Source of the DNA: Microbacterium sp. TPD7012
Lineage (GTDB): Bacteria > Actinomycetota > Actinomycetes > Actinomycetales > Microbacteriaceae
Assembly (NCBI RefSeq): GCF_003075395.1
Contig: NZ_QDFV01000002.1
Location: 372,001-436,000, forward strand
DNA length: 64,000 bases
Direction: 5' to 3'
In this document: piece by piece, positions 36,577 to 44,393 of the stretch
Position numbering within the stretch: position 1 is the first letter of the stretch
How the letters are laid out: each line of letters begins with the position of its first letter
Notes under the pieces: generated by a model
Databases searched by the model: none
What the model saw: only the letters and a program-made list of their open reading frames with translations
Told to the model about the DNA's origin: nothing
Made by a program: the position numbers and the translations under genes

Positions 36577-36680
36577 TGACAACTCTCGTGAGACAAGTCA
36601 CACGACGGGGCGATCATGGCGGCCGCGGGATTCCGCAGAAGCCATGTCTCACTTCATGACAACTCTCGTGAGATCGGACA
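36577..36680 (-). repeat. Right-end TnsB-like sites of the Tn7-like element
   Basis: The 17-mer TGACAACTCTCGTGAGA occurs at 36577-36593 and 36657-36673, exactly 80 bp apart, with a TGTCTCAC element between (36645-36652). On the minus strand they read TCTCACGAGAGTTGTCA, matching the CAC(G/C)NGAGT-TGT joints of the left end. The end closes with GTGAGATCGGACA at 36680. Confidence 0.72.
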
Positions 36681-36685
36681 TGAGG
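36681..36685. repeat. Right target-site duplication TGAGG
   Basis: The same five bases flank the left terminus at 1820-1824. Here they separate the right terminus from a second end-like sequence. Confidence 0.75.
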
Positions 36686-36730
36686 TGTCCCATCTCACGA
36701 AGGTGTCGGAATCTCACGGAACCTGTCGCG
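36686..36730 (+). repeat. Relic of a second Tn7-like left end
   Basis: Units starting TGTC at 36686, 36704 and 36724 (18-20 bp apart) contain TCTCACGA and TCTCACGG. The first, TGTCCCATCTCACG, matches the left terminus TGTCCTGTCTCACC in the same orientation. No tns genes follow, so only the end of an older element would remain. Confidence 0.5.
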
Positions 36731-36896
36731 CCCTGCTCGACGGCGAAGAGTCACCGACCCTGCCGAATCGATCGTTTCCGACGCGGCCATGTTCCGCAGT
36801 CCGGGCCCACCGGCCATATGACGAGCTCGCCTTCGGTGTCCGAAACCGAAGTCGGCTTGCCGTGAGGGGCGCTCAGTGAGAGTGAAGAACAGGGGT

Positions 36897-36927
36897 TTGA
36901 CCTTCCCCTTAGGGGAGGCCAGAGCCT
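36897..36927 (+). promoter_or_regulatory. MerR-type promoter upstream of the SDR gene
   Basis: TTGACC (36897-36902), a 19-bp spacer holding the dyad CTTCCCCTTAGGGGAGG, then GAGCCT (36922-36927). The over-long spacer with a central dyad is the hallmark of MerR-activated promoters. The whole 140-bp leader closely resembles that at 42932-43061. Confidence 0.7.
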
Positions 36928-37022
36928 TGAGTCATGCAGAGACGAGGACCTCGACCGGCATCGGTCAACAGTCTGAGAACCCTGCGTACCACCCATCGGA
37001 CTGGTGAATCTGGAGAGAAGAC

Positions 37023-37808
37023 ATGGAAAGCGTGAATCGTGATCGGCTGGATGGGCGGCGCGCTCTGGTGACAGGCGGCTCTAAGGGATCGGGGGCGGCT
37101 GTCGCGGAGCGCCTTCGCGAACTGGGTGCGGATGTGTATGTGACGGCACGGTCTATGCCGATCGGGTATGTATTCCCGGACCGGTTCATCGGCGCCGACA
37201 CGTCGACGACTGAGGGCACGGCGACCGTCGCGTCCCGCATTCAGGAGGCCGGAGGTGTCGACGTTCTCGTCCACGTCGTCGGGGGCGCCTCGACGCCTTC
37301 TGGCGGATTCGTGAAGATCACCGACGAACAGTGGATGACCGAGCTCAATCTCAACTTCCTCGGCGCTGTCCGGCTGGATCGCGCACTTCTTCCCGCGATG
37401 ATCGATTCCGGTTCTGGCGTGGTGATCCACTTCACTTCGATTCAGCGGCAGATGCCGCAGTACGATGCTTCCCTGGCCTACGCGGCTGCGAAGGCAGCGC
37501 TTCGCACTTACAGCAAGGGGCTCGCGAATGAGCTTGCCCCGAAGGGCATTCGAGTCAATTCCATCAGCCCTGGTGGCATCGAGACCGACGCGTACGAACG
37601 CTTCGTCGACCGGATCGCGGAGGGTAACGACCTCAGCCGGGATGCCGCGAAGCAGCAGATACTCGACTCTCTTGGCGGCGTGCCGCTTGGGCGGTTCGCT
37701 CACACCGAGGAGATCGCCGATCTCGTGGCTTTCCTCGTCTCTGACAGGGCGTCGGGAATCGTCGGGGCCGAGTATGTCATCGACGGCGGAACGGTTCCGA
37801 CGATCTAG
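37023..37808 (+). CDS. Short-chain dehydrogenase/reductase
   Basis: 261 residues, ATG with GGAGAG upstream. Nucleotide motif TGGSKGSGAAVA, the Ser in FTSIQRQ and the YxxxK pair in LAYAAAKAAL are all present, with the C-terminal GAEYVIDGG of classical SDRs. Substrate unknown. Expression is probably controlled by the MerR protein at 42094 through the promoter at 36897. Confidence 0.9.
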   Translation: MESVNRDRLDGRRALVTGGSKGSGAAVAERLRELGADVYVTARSMPIGYVFPDRFIGADTSTTEGTATVASRIQEAGGVDVLVHVVGGASTPSGGFVKITDEQWMTELNLNFLGAVRLDRALLPAMIDSGSGVVIHFTSIQRQMPQYDASLAYAAAKAALRTYSKGLANELAPKGIRVNSISPGGIETDAYERFVDRIAEGNDLSRDAAKQQILDSLGGVPLGRFAHTEEIADLVAFLVSDRASGIVGAEYVIDGGTVPTI

Positions 37809-37856
37809 ACGCCGCGCCAGGCACGGGAACCGACGCGAGAGGAGAGGGCGAGCGAC

Positions 37857-38993
37857 ATGGGCGCGATGGACGAGCTGATTAGCCCGACGGTCGTCGCGCA
37901 GTTGCGAGCGGCGTTGATAGCCACCGGCACGTCCGCCGGCTTTCCCAACCTGGCGGCGGCGGAGACGGGCGTGCAGGGCGCGCGTCTCCGCCAGCGGGTG
38001 GATTTGGTCCGCAATGCACTGCTCAGCGACGCTCCGGCGGGCTTCTCGGCTGCTGAGCGGCTCGTCGTGGATGTCATGGATGAACCTGACTTCGCCGGGT
38101 GGATGATCTGGCCCGTCACTGAGTTCGTGAGCTCCCGCGCCCTTGAGTCCGGGTCAACAACCGACTTCGACGATGCCATGGCGCTTCTGTCACGTCTGAC
38201 AGTCGGGTTGACGGGTGAATTCGCCATTCGAGATCTACTGATCGCTCGTCCGGAGCGTGCGCTGGAGATCATGGGATCGTGGACAGGTCACGACAACGAG
38301 CACGTACGACGGCTCGCTACCGAGGGCTCTCGCGCCTATCTTCCCTGGGCTAAGCGGGTGCCCTGGCTGCTCACGCACCCTCAGGGAACCCGGCGCATCG
38401 TCGACGCCACCTACCGCGACCCGAGTGAGTACGTGCGACGCTCGACCGCCAACCATCTCAACGACTTGAGCCGCGTCGATGCCGAAGCCGCTACCGAGAT
38501 CGCTGCTGGGTGGGCGTCTGCTTCGGACGTGAACACCCAGTGGCTGCTTCGACACGGCCTGAGGACTCTCGTAAAGCAGGCTAATCCCGCGGCGCTCGCT
38601 CTCGTGGGCTTCACGGGAACCACCCTGCGCGTGACCCGGCCTCGCATCACAACGGCGCAGGTTCCCTGGGGCGGTGCGCTGACCTTCGAGGCTGTAGTCA
38701 CCAACGACGCAGATGCGGATGCCACGGTGGCGGTCGACTACACCGTCGGATTCCAGCGGTCCAATGGCGCGATCGGCGAGAAGACCTTCAAGCTCGGATC
38801 ACGACAGATCGCCGCCGGCGACAGTGCGATCGTCACCAAGACGCACTCTTTCCGCCCTATCACCACGCGCACGTACTACGCGGGCAAGCATCACATCACT
38901 CTGCAGGCCAACGGCGTGCTCTCCCCACGCACCGAATTCGTCTTAGAGAACCCGGACCCAGCAGATCCGTTCGACACGAGGAGTAGATCATGA
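37857..38993 (+). CDS. AlkC-like DNA alkylation repair protein
   Basis: 378 residues. A helical HEAT-like repeat domain (about 1-255) has RLATEGSRAYLPWAKRVPWL and YVRRSTANHLNDLSR, as in the AlkC/AlkD DNA glycosylase family. A C-terminal Ig-like domain (about 265-370) starts FTGTTLRVTRPRITTAQVPWGG, a feature of AlkC. These enzymes remove N3-alkylated bases. It overlaps the next gene (ATGA), an alkyltransferase-like gene, which supports a repair role. Confidence 0.82.
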   Translation: MGAMDELISPTVVAQLRAALIATGTSAGFPNLAAAETGVQGARLRQRVDLVRNALLSDAPAGFSAAERLVVDVMDEPDFAGWMIWPVTEFVSSRALESGSTTDFDDAMALLSRLTVGLTGEFAIRDLLIARPERALEIMGSWTGHDNEHVRRLATEGSRAYLPWAKRVPWLLTHPQGTRRIVDATYRDPSEYVRRSTANHLNDLSRVDAEAATEIAAGWASASDVNTQWLLRHGLRTLVKQANPAALALVGFTGTTLRVTRPRITTAQVPWGGALTFEAVVTNDADADATVAVDYTVGFQRSNGAIGEKTFKLGSRQIAAGDSAIVTKTHSFRPITTRTYYAGKHHITLQANGVLSPRTEFVLENPDPADPFDTRSRS

Positions 38994-39307
38994 ACGACAT
39001 AGCCGAGACGGTTCTCCGCATCATGTCCGCCATACCCAGCGGACACGTGCTGACCTACGGAGACATCGCCGAGAGAGCGGGCACGGGGCCGCGAGCGGTC
39101 GGGCAGATTCTGCGCAGCGGCGGGCATGATGGGCCGTGGTGGCGAGTCGTGAATGCTTCGGGTCAGCCGGTCAAGAGCCTGGCGCGCGAAGCGCTCGCAC
39201 AGTTCCTTGAAGAAGCGACACCCCTGTTACGCGACGACGAGACCGACGTGCGCGTTGACCTCGCGCTCGCAACGTGGCGGCGGTCAGACACCACTCGACG
39301 GGCGTGA
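38990..39307 (+). CDS. Alkyltransferase-like (ATL) DNA repair protein
   Basis: 105 residues of the MGMT C-terminal fold: IPSGHVLTYGDIAERAG and the DNA-binding region ending GPWWRVVNASG. The active-site cysteine of PCHR is replaced by Trp (PWWR), so it cannot accept an alkyl group. ATL proteins bind O6-alkylguanine and pass it to nucleotide excision repair. Coupled to the AlkC-like gene. Confidence 0.87.
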   Translation: MNDIAETVLRIMSAIPSGHVLTYGDIAERAGTGPRAVGQILRSGGHDGPWWRVVNASGQPVKSLAREALAQFLEEATPLLRDDETDVRVDLALATWRRSDTTRRA

Positions 39308-39460
39308 CGCCCGGGGAACGCGAGCATTCGCAAGGCCAGGATGAAGCCGCGCCTGGCGACGATGCCGGCGCCCAGACCGTAGAGACGTGTCGGGGAAATA
39401 GCCAGTCGCCGATGATGGATCCAATGATCGCCGATGCGGCCGTTGCGCGCATCGTTCGGC

Positions 39461-40126
39461 TCAGCTCTGCTCGGGTTCCGGATGATCGTCGACGTCTAGC
39501 GTGTGCCACGTCTCGAAGGTCAGATCCGATGCCCCTTCGACGTCCCCACTGGACAGCAGTGCGATGAGCTGCTCGTGTCGTTCGAGGGATGCCTGCCCGT
39601 CCGCGGCGAAGCGTTCGCGCTCTGCGCGGCGTACGACGGGTCCGAAGAGATCCAGTACCGACGCGATGGCGTCGTTGCCGAGCACTGTCACCGGCACACG
39701 ATGGAATTCCTCGTCAGCGTCCATTGCCGCGGCAATGTCATCCTTGGCCAACGCCTTCGCGAAGCGGCGGTTTGCATGCCGCATGCGGTCGAGCTCGGCG
39801 TCAGTGGCGTTACCTGCCATCTCCCGCACAGCCAGCACGTGCATCGCGGCTACAACGTCCCGAGCATCGCGAACGGCCTTCGGGTCGATCGTGCTCACCG
39901 TCGTGGATCGGCCCGGCTTGGCGACCACGAGCCCGCTCGCCCCCAGCCGCAGCAGCGCTTCACGCACCGGCGTTCGGCTGACCCCGAGCCATTCGGCGAG
40001 GTCGCCGTCTTTCAGCTGCTCACCGGGGAGAAAAGTGCCGTCGATGATCGCGTCGCGCAGCCGTCGGAAGACGTCGTCACGCAGTAGCGACCGATCTACA
40101 CCTGAAACTTGTTGAGGAATGGGCAT
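39461..40126 (-). CDS. GntR-family regulator (FadR/FCD subfamily)
   Basis: 221 residues from ATG 40126, directly after an operator palindrome; the frame continues upstream through it, so longer starts are unlikely. The N-terminal winged helix contains LRDAIIDGTFLPGEQL and WLGVSRTPVREALLRL. The C-terminal FCD domain carries the metal-ligand pattern with EEFH and His residues (HEQLIALL). It probably represses itself and the divergent hydrolase gene. 39308-39460 between this and the ATL gene holds nothing clear. Confidence 0.9.
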   Translation of the reverse strand: MPIPQQVSGVDRSLLRDDVFRRLRDAIIDGTFLPGEQLKDGDLAEWLGVSRTPVREALLRLGASGLVVAKPGRSTTVSTIDPKAVRDARDVVAAMHVLAVREMAGNATDAELDRMRHANRRFAKALAKDDIAAAMDADEEFHRVPVTVLGNDAIASVLDLFGPVVRRAERERFAADGQASLERHEQLIALLSSGDVEGASDLTFETWHTLDVDDHPEPEQS

Positions 40127-40207
40127 GCAATATATTGCGCACACGTCAGCGCCGAGAGCAAGTCGGCGTTGCTCGTTGCGTTCTGAATTCGAGATGCAAT
40201 ATATTGC
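40127..40207. promoter_or_regulatory. Twin GntR operators
   Basis: The perfect 12-bp palindrome GCAATATATTGC occurs at 40127-40138 and 40196-40207, each within ATGCAATATATTGCG, 69 bp apart. They lie between the divergent gntR and hydrolase starts, the usual place for GntR binding. Confidence 0.75.
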
Positions 40208-40279
40208 GTATTGCTAGTGTTCTACTTCACAACACAACCCGCCCGGCTTCACTCGGAGCCGCATCTGGAAGGAAGAATC

Positions 40280-41002
40280 ATGACAACCACTGAAGAGATC
40301 AAGAACGTCGTTCTCGTGCACGGCGCGTTCGCGGACGGGTCCGGCTGGCGCCGGGTCTACGACCTGCTGACCGCTCGCGGCTACCGCGTCTCCATCGTGC
40401 AGAATCCGCTCACCTCGTTCGCCGACGACGTCGCGGCAACCAACCGCGTCCTGGACGCCCAGGACGGCCCAGCCATCTTGGTCGGTCACTCGTGGGGCGG
40501 CACGGTGATCACAGAGGCGGGTGTGCACCCGAAGGTCGCTGGCCTGGTCTACGTGTCTGCCCTCATCCCGGATGTCGGTGAGACCAGCGGCCAGCAGTAC
40601 GAGGGCTTCGCAGCAACCCCCGAGTTCGTCATCGACATCGACGACGACGGGTACGGCTATCTCAACCGCGACGCCTTCCACGCAGGATTCGCCGCCGACG
40701 TCAACGACGCTGACGCGGCGTTCCTGGCAGACAGCCAGGTGCCCGTGAACATGGCCGTTTTCGGCGAGGCTGTCACGGTGGCAGCGTGGCGGGACAAGCC
40801 GAGCTGGGCGGTCATCGCCACCGAGGACAAGGCGTTCGACCAGGCGATGCTGCAGCACATGGCCAGCCGCATCGGCGCCGACATCACCAATGTCCCCGGC
40901 AGCCACGCCCTGTTCATCACGCAGGCTGAGGCCGTCGCCGACGTGATTGCCACGGCCACGAACTCCGCGGCCAAGGTCGCTGCCGAAGCCGGCGCTCGCT
41001 GA
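40280..41002 (+). CDS. Alpha/beta hydrolase
   Basis: 240 residues from ATG 40280 with GGAAGGAAG upstream; the longer frame includes the promoter. It shows VLVHGAFADGSGWRRVYDLL, nucleophile GHSWGG, an acid near TEDKAF and a late His in PGSHALF. Typical of small esterase-like proteins. Likely controlled by the GntR protein. Confidence 0.88.
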   Translation: MTTTEEIKNVVLVHGAFADGSGWRRVYDLLTARGYRVSIVQNPLTSFADDVAATNRVLDAQDGPAILVGHSWGGTVITEAGVHPKVAGLVYVSALIPDVGETSGQQYEGFAATPEFVIDIDDDGYGYLNRDAFHAGFAADVNDADAAFLADSQVPVNMAVFGEAVTVAAWRDKPSWAVIATEDKAFDQAMLQHMASRIGADITNVPGSHALFITQAEAVADVIATATNSAAKVAAEAGAR

Positions 41003-41019
41003 CGCTTCACCACCCGCCC

Positions 41020-41052
41020 GGGGTCAGCTCGCTTGCAACGCGAGCTGACCCC
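41020..41052. terminator. Hairpin between the hydrolase and TRIC genes
   Basis: GGGGTCAGCTCGC / GCGAGCTGACCCC, a 13-bp perfect stem with a 7-nt loop. There is no U-tract, but this form is common in high-GC terminators. Confidence 0.75.
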
Positions 41053-41075
41053 GGACCTTACTCCAGAGGAGCATC

Positions 41076-41741
41076 ATGGCGGTCACGACGTTCCAGGTGG
41101 CTCTTTGGGTGGAGCTGCTTGCTGCAGGCCTCGGTGGACTTCAAGGAGCGTTGTTCGCAGCTGACATCCGTCACCGACGCATCGACGTGTTGGGTGTGCT
41201 CGTGATCGGGTTGATCGTCGCGCTCGGGGGAAGCTTGCTGCGCGACGTTGTTCTGAACCAGCCTCCGGTTGTGATCTGGATGAACTGGTACTTGGTTGTC
41301 GCCGGCGCTGCCGCCCTGGTCGGCATGATCCTTCAACCCCTGATCGCGCATGCCAACTGGCTGATCACGGTACTCGATGCGGTGGTCATGGGGCTGTTCG
41401 GTGCGATCGGTGCCACCAAGGCCCTCTCTCTCGGCGTCGGCGAGGTCGGTGCGCTGGTCGTTGGAGTGCTCAGCGCCATCGGTGGCGGCATGCTCCGCGA
41501 CATCTTCCTCAGTCTGCCTGTCTCATTTGTCCAGGTTGGAACTCTCTACGCCGTGGCCGCCGGCTCTGGAGTCGGCGTCCTCGTGCTACTCGTCAGCCTC
41601 GGAACCCCCGTACTTCTCGGGGCGGTCATCTGCGTCGCGGTGACGACGATCGTCCGCCTCGTCGCTGTCGTCTTCAGCTGGACCTTTCCCGAGCAGCGAT
41701 CACTCCCTACGCCCCGCCGCCGGATGCCGAGGCAGTCGTGA
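41076..41741 (+). CDS. TRIC/UPF0126-family membrane protein
   Basis: 221 residues with seven hydrophobic segments and two repeats: GGSLLRDVVL (about residue 51) and GGGMLRDIFL (about residue 138), the paired motif of prokaryotic TRIC-like cation channels. Acts in the cytoplasmic membrane, probably in monovalent cation movement. Confidence 0.88.
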   Translation: MAVTTFQVALWVELLAAGLGGLQGALFAADIRHRRIDVLGVLVIGLIVALGGSLLRDVVLNQPPVVIWMNWYLVVAGAAALVGMILQPLIAHANWLITVLDAVVMGLFGAIGATKALSLGVGEVGALVVGVLSAIGGGMLRDIFLSLPVSFVQVGTLYAVAAGSGVGVLVLLVSLGTPVLLGAVICVAVTTIVRLVAVVFSWTFPEQRSLPTPRRRMPRQS

Positions 41742-42040
41742 ACCGGCCACGCCCTCGCCCGCGACGACCGAGCCCGGCCCGCCGCGCGTCCGTCCGGCAC
41801 GGCAGCGCCGTCCAGGACGAGACGGGCGACATCGGCGGGACGCGAACAGCACGGCACCGACGCAAGAGGTGGTGGCGGTCGGCGCGCGAACGCCACCACC
41901 TGCGACAAGATGAGGGCGGGCTGAGCGCCGAACAGCTGGGGCCTCACGAGCAGCGCCAGGGCAAGCCCGGCAACCACGACGGTGACGGTCAGCCGGATCG
42001 GATGCCACCGCGTAGCTCGCATCACTTCAGCGAATCGCAC
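41742..42040 (-). pseudogene. Possible broken remnant of a membrane-anchored endonuclease/phosphatase-family gene
   Basis: The minus-strand frame from 42040 begins with a plausible start (MRFAEVMRATRWHPIRL), then a membrane helix and ALILSQVVAF, similar to the N-termini of actinobacterial endonuclease/exonuclease/phosphatase proteins. It soon degrades to Pro/Arg-rich sequence, consistent with a frameshift. The rest of the gap to 42093 holds only the ribosome site of merR. Confidence 0.3.
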
Positions 42041-42093
42041 GAAACTCGAGAAGACTGGGTACCGGCTGGGACGCAGGAGAGGAGGATCGAGTC

Positions 42094-42915
42094 ATGAGCG
42101 CTCTAATGACCATCGGCGACTTCTCGCGCGCGGTGCGGATGACCGCGAAAGCGCTCCGGTTCTACCACCAGAACGACATCCTCGTCCCTGCGGTCGTGGA
42201 CCCGTACAACGGCTACCGCATGTACAGCCCGAACCAGATCTCCGACGCCCAGATCGTCCGAACTCTGCGAGACCTGCACGTGCCCATCCACTCCATCAAG
42301 GAGGTGTTGACCAGCACCGACGTCGCTGTACGCACGCAGATGCTCGCGCTCCACCTCGAAACGATGGAAAGGCAGCTCGCCGATACGCAGCTAGCCGTGC
42401 AGAACCTGCGCGACATCCTCACCCCCACCGATGCCCCGGTCGAGATCTTGTACCGGAGTATCCCGGAGACGCGGGCGGTGGCCATCAGCGAGGTCATCGA
42501 CCTGCCGGATCTCCCCGGCTGGTTCCGGCAGTCCACATCGAAGCTGCAGCGCGTCGCCGCGCAGACCGATCGGGCATCCACCGGCGGCTACGGCGGCGTC
42601 TGGCCGAACGAACTGATCTCGGGTGGGCGGGGTCTCGCGACAGTCTTCTTCACTGTCGACGACGCGTTCACGGAACGCGCCTTCGGCGACGGCGCCGCAC
42701 TTGTCGAGCTTCCCGCCGTCGAGCTCGCTGTAGCCGTCCACGACGGCCCTGAAGAGACCGCCCCGAACGTGTACGCGGCGCTCGGAGAGCACGTCGCTCG
42801 CCACGAGCTTGGCACCGGGGGTCCCGTCCGTGAGGCGTACATTCAGGGATTTCGAACCATCGATCCGCGCACCGTCACCGAGGTCGGGTGGCCAATCTTG
42901 CGGGTCGTTCACTGA
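42094..42915 (+). CDS. MerR-family regulator with GyrI-like effector domain
   Basis: 273 residues. The N-terminal MerR helix-turn-helix reads IGDFSRAVRMTAKALRFYHQNDIL, then VDPYNGYRMYSPNQ; a dimerisation helix follows, then a GyrI/BmrR-like ligand domain (about 115-270). It lies immediately upstream of one of the two MerR-type promoters and is the best candidate regulator of both. Confidence 0.9.
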   Translation: MSALMTIGDFSRAVRMTAKALRFYHQNDILVPAVVDPYNGYRMYSPNQISDAQIVRTLRDLHVPIHSIKEVLTSTDVAVRTQMLALHLETMERQLADTQLAVQNLRDILTPTDAPVEILYRSIPETRAVAISEVIDLPDLPGWFRQSTSKLQRVAAQTDRASTGGYGGVWPNELISGGRGLATVFFTVDDAFTERAFGDGAALVELPAVELAVAVHDGPEETAPNVYAALGEHVARHELGTGGPVREAYIQGFRTIDPRTVTEVGWPILRVVH

Positions 42916-42931
42916 GGGCGAAAAGAGGGGT

Positions 42932-42962
42932 TTGACCTTCCTCTTGGGGGAAGTCGGAACCT
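42932..42962 (+). promoter_or_regulatory. MerR-type promoter upstream of the SnoaL-like gene
   Basis: TTGACC (42932-42937), a 19-bp spacer with the dyad CTTCCTCTTGGGGGAAG, then GAACCT (42957-42962). The promoter and the following ~100-bp leader are closely similar to those upstream of the SDR gene at 36897-37022. Confidence 0.72.
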
Positions 42963-43061
42963 TGAGTCATGCAGGGAACAGAGGTCCTCGACCGGTACCG
43001 GCCGGCAGCCCGAAGCCCCCTGCAGGCTCACCCATCGAACTAGTGAATCTGGAGAAATCTC

Positions 43062-43427
43062 ATGGCCACCACCGAAACGTACGACATCTACGACGCTGCG
43101 ATCGTCCCGCCGGTCGTCGCCCAGTACATGGTCGCTCAGGGCGACGGAACCGACTCGGAGACGATCGCGCAGGCGTTCACCTCCGATGCACACGTCAACG
43201 ACGAGGGCATCGACTACCACGGTGAGGACGGCGTCCGTGCCTGGCTCAACAAGACCGGCGGCGAATACGCCTACACGACGACCCTGACCGGTCAGCGTCA
43301 GGACGGACCTGACAAGTGGACGGTCATCGCCCACCTGGAGGGTGACTTCCCCGGTGGCGTCGTCGACCTACCGTTCCGTTTCACGCTTCGTGGCGACAAG
43401 ATCGCGAAGCTGATCATCGCCTTCTGA
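43062..43427 (+). CDS. SnoaL/NTF2-like protein
   Basis: 121 residues of the NTF2-like cone fold: VAQYMVAQGDGTDSETIAQAFTSDAHVNDEG, then HGEDGVRAWLNKTG, ending RGDKIAKLIIAF. SnoaL-like proteins are small isomerases, hydrolases or binding proteins. No catalytic assignment is possible. Controlled by the MerR-type promoter. Confidence 0.87.
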   Translation: MATTETYDIYDAAIVPPVVAQYMVAQGDGTDSETIAQAFTSDAHVNDEGIDYHGEDGVRAWLNKTGGEYAYTTTLTGQRQDGPDKWTVIAHLEGDFPGGVVDLPFRFTLRGDKIAKLIIAF

Positions 43428-43473
43428 GGTCAGTGGTCGTCGCCGGCGGCCCGCATCTGATGCGCGTTCGACA

Positions 43474-43510
43474 GGGGAGGCGCTCGCGACACTCACGCGA
43501 GCACCTCCCC
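43474..43510. terminator. Terminator hairpin after the SnoaL-like gene
   Basis: A 15-bp stem with one mismatch (GGGGAGGCGCTCGCG / CGCGAGCACCTCCCC) and a 7-nt loop. The rest of the gap 43511-43807 holds no supported gene. Confidence 0.75.
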
Positions 43511-43807
43511 GTCGCCGTGCGCGGCTGTCAGGAAGCGGCGACCTTGGGACCAGAGTCGTCTGATCAATCTCTTCGAAGCAGAGCCAGACCCTGGACTACG
43601 TCCCACGCTAGAACGATCGTTTTCGGCATCCGCACTCGTGTTGGTGACTGACCACGCGACATGCCGTTCGCGTTTCTGCCGAACCTCTGCCGGGACCGGC
43701 TGCGCCGAACCATTCGCTCGACGTTTTTCGGCGGGCCGTGGCGAACGCGACTACCGGCACCGTTTGTGAGACAGCCCGGCTGTCGGCAGCGCACCAGCCG
43801 CTTCCGG

Positions 43808-44287
43808 TTACTCCGTGAGCGCAATCGCTAGTCGCGGAAGCTCGCGGCCCGGAATGGAACCACTGGGCGAGGTGCCGATGCGTCGAGCACCAAAACGCAG
43901 ATAGAACGACTCCGCACCTGGATCCGCATCGAGCTCCAGGCGCGTGAACCCCGCGGCCCGCGCGGAGTGCAGTGTGTGCTCGAGCAGCATTCGGCCGCAC
44001 CCGGTGCCGATCGCGGACGGATCGACGAACAACGCCGATAGTTCGCCTTCGTCTGTGTCGCCTTTCACGAGGCTGAAGCCGAGAACGGTATTGTCCTGCT
44101 CCACGATCCACATCAGCGGTGACCCACAGGTCGTCGCATCGAAGGTCAGCTCTGCTCGGCATGCCTCGAGGAACTCGGCTGAGTACCCCCAGTGCGCCTT
44201 CGAGCGCAGAGCCAAAGCTGAGATCTCTTCGTGCTCCTCAGGCCGTGCTCTCCGTACGTGCAGATCGCTCACATTCTCACTATGCAC
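43808..44287 (-). CDS. GNAT-family N-acetyltransferase
   Basis: 159 residues from GTG 44287 (a GTG at 44272 is an alternative). It has the GNAT order: VRRARPEEHEEISALA, GELSALFVDPSAIGTGCGRMLL (acetyl-CoA loop, a variant of QxxGxG/A), and LDADPGAESFYLRFGARRIG. It transfers an acetyl group from acetyl-CoA; substrate unknown. Confidence 0.87.
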   Translation of the reverse strand: MHSENVSDLHVRRARPEEHEEISALALRSKAHWGYSAEFLEACRAELTFDATTCGSPLMWIVEQDNTVLGFSLVKGDTDEGELSALFVDPSAIGTGCGRMLLEHTLHSARAAGFTRLELDADPGAESFYLRFGARRIGTSPSGSIPGRELPRLAIALTE

Positions 44288-44393
44288 GCCGCGGCATCCC
44301 AGACGCCAGCCGGCGGTGTAGGAGTGACGCTCTCGAGTCCGTCGACGTAGACTCGCCACCGGTGACCACAGGCTGACTCAGGGAGGCAGGAAC

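Larger units (their letters stand above)
1825..36680 (+). mobile_element. Tn7-like transposon with catabolic and defence cargo, about 34.9 kb
   Basis: The element is bounded by inverted termini (left TGTCCTGTCTCAC, right GTGAGATCGGACA, 11 of 13 matching as inverted repeats) and by TGAGG on both sides. The tnsA-proximal end has four or five tightly packed ~20-bp sites and the distal end has separated sites, the same asymmetry as in Tn7 itself. The core tnsABC plus two tniQ genes sits at the left end and reads inward. The cargo is a D-amino-acid/acyl-compound catabolic region and a defence region. The ends were found by eye. The match between independent lines (TSD, inverted termini, shared internal sites) makes the boundaries fairly secure. 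Confidence 0.78.

Noticed and set aside
36298..36579. 93-residue frame near the transposon right end
   Set aside because: No ribosome site or family, and it runs to the start of the right-end sites.
1825..36680. CRISPR-associated transposon
   Set aside because: The TnsABC-TniQ core resembles one, but no cas gene or repeat-spacer array is visible anywhere in the window.
1820..36700. The imperfect direct repeat TGAGGTGTCC..TCTCAC (1820 and 36681) read as attL/attR of an integrase-type island
   Set aside because: There is no tyrosine or serine integrase in the window, and the repeat is better explained by the 5-bp duplication followed by two left-end termini in the same orientation.
36577..36730. 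Repeat cluster as the end of an IS481- or IS21-like insertion sequence
   Set aside because: No such transposase lies nearby, and the units match the inverted sites at the tnsA-side end at 1825-1921.
38990..39307. Active O6-methylguanine methyltransferase
   Set aside because: The acceptor cysteine is replaced by tryptophan (PWWR), so it is an alkyltransferase-like protein.
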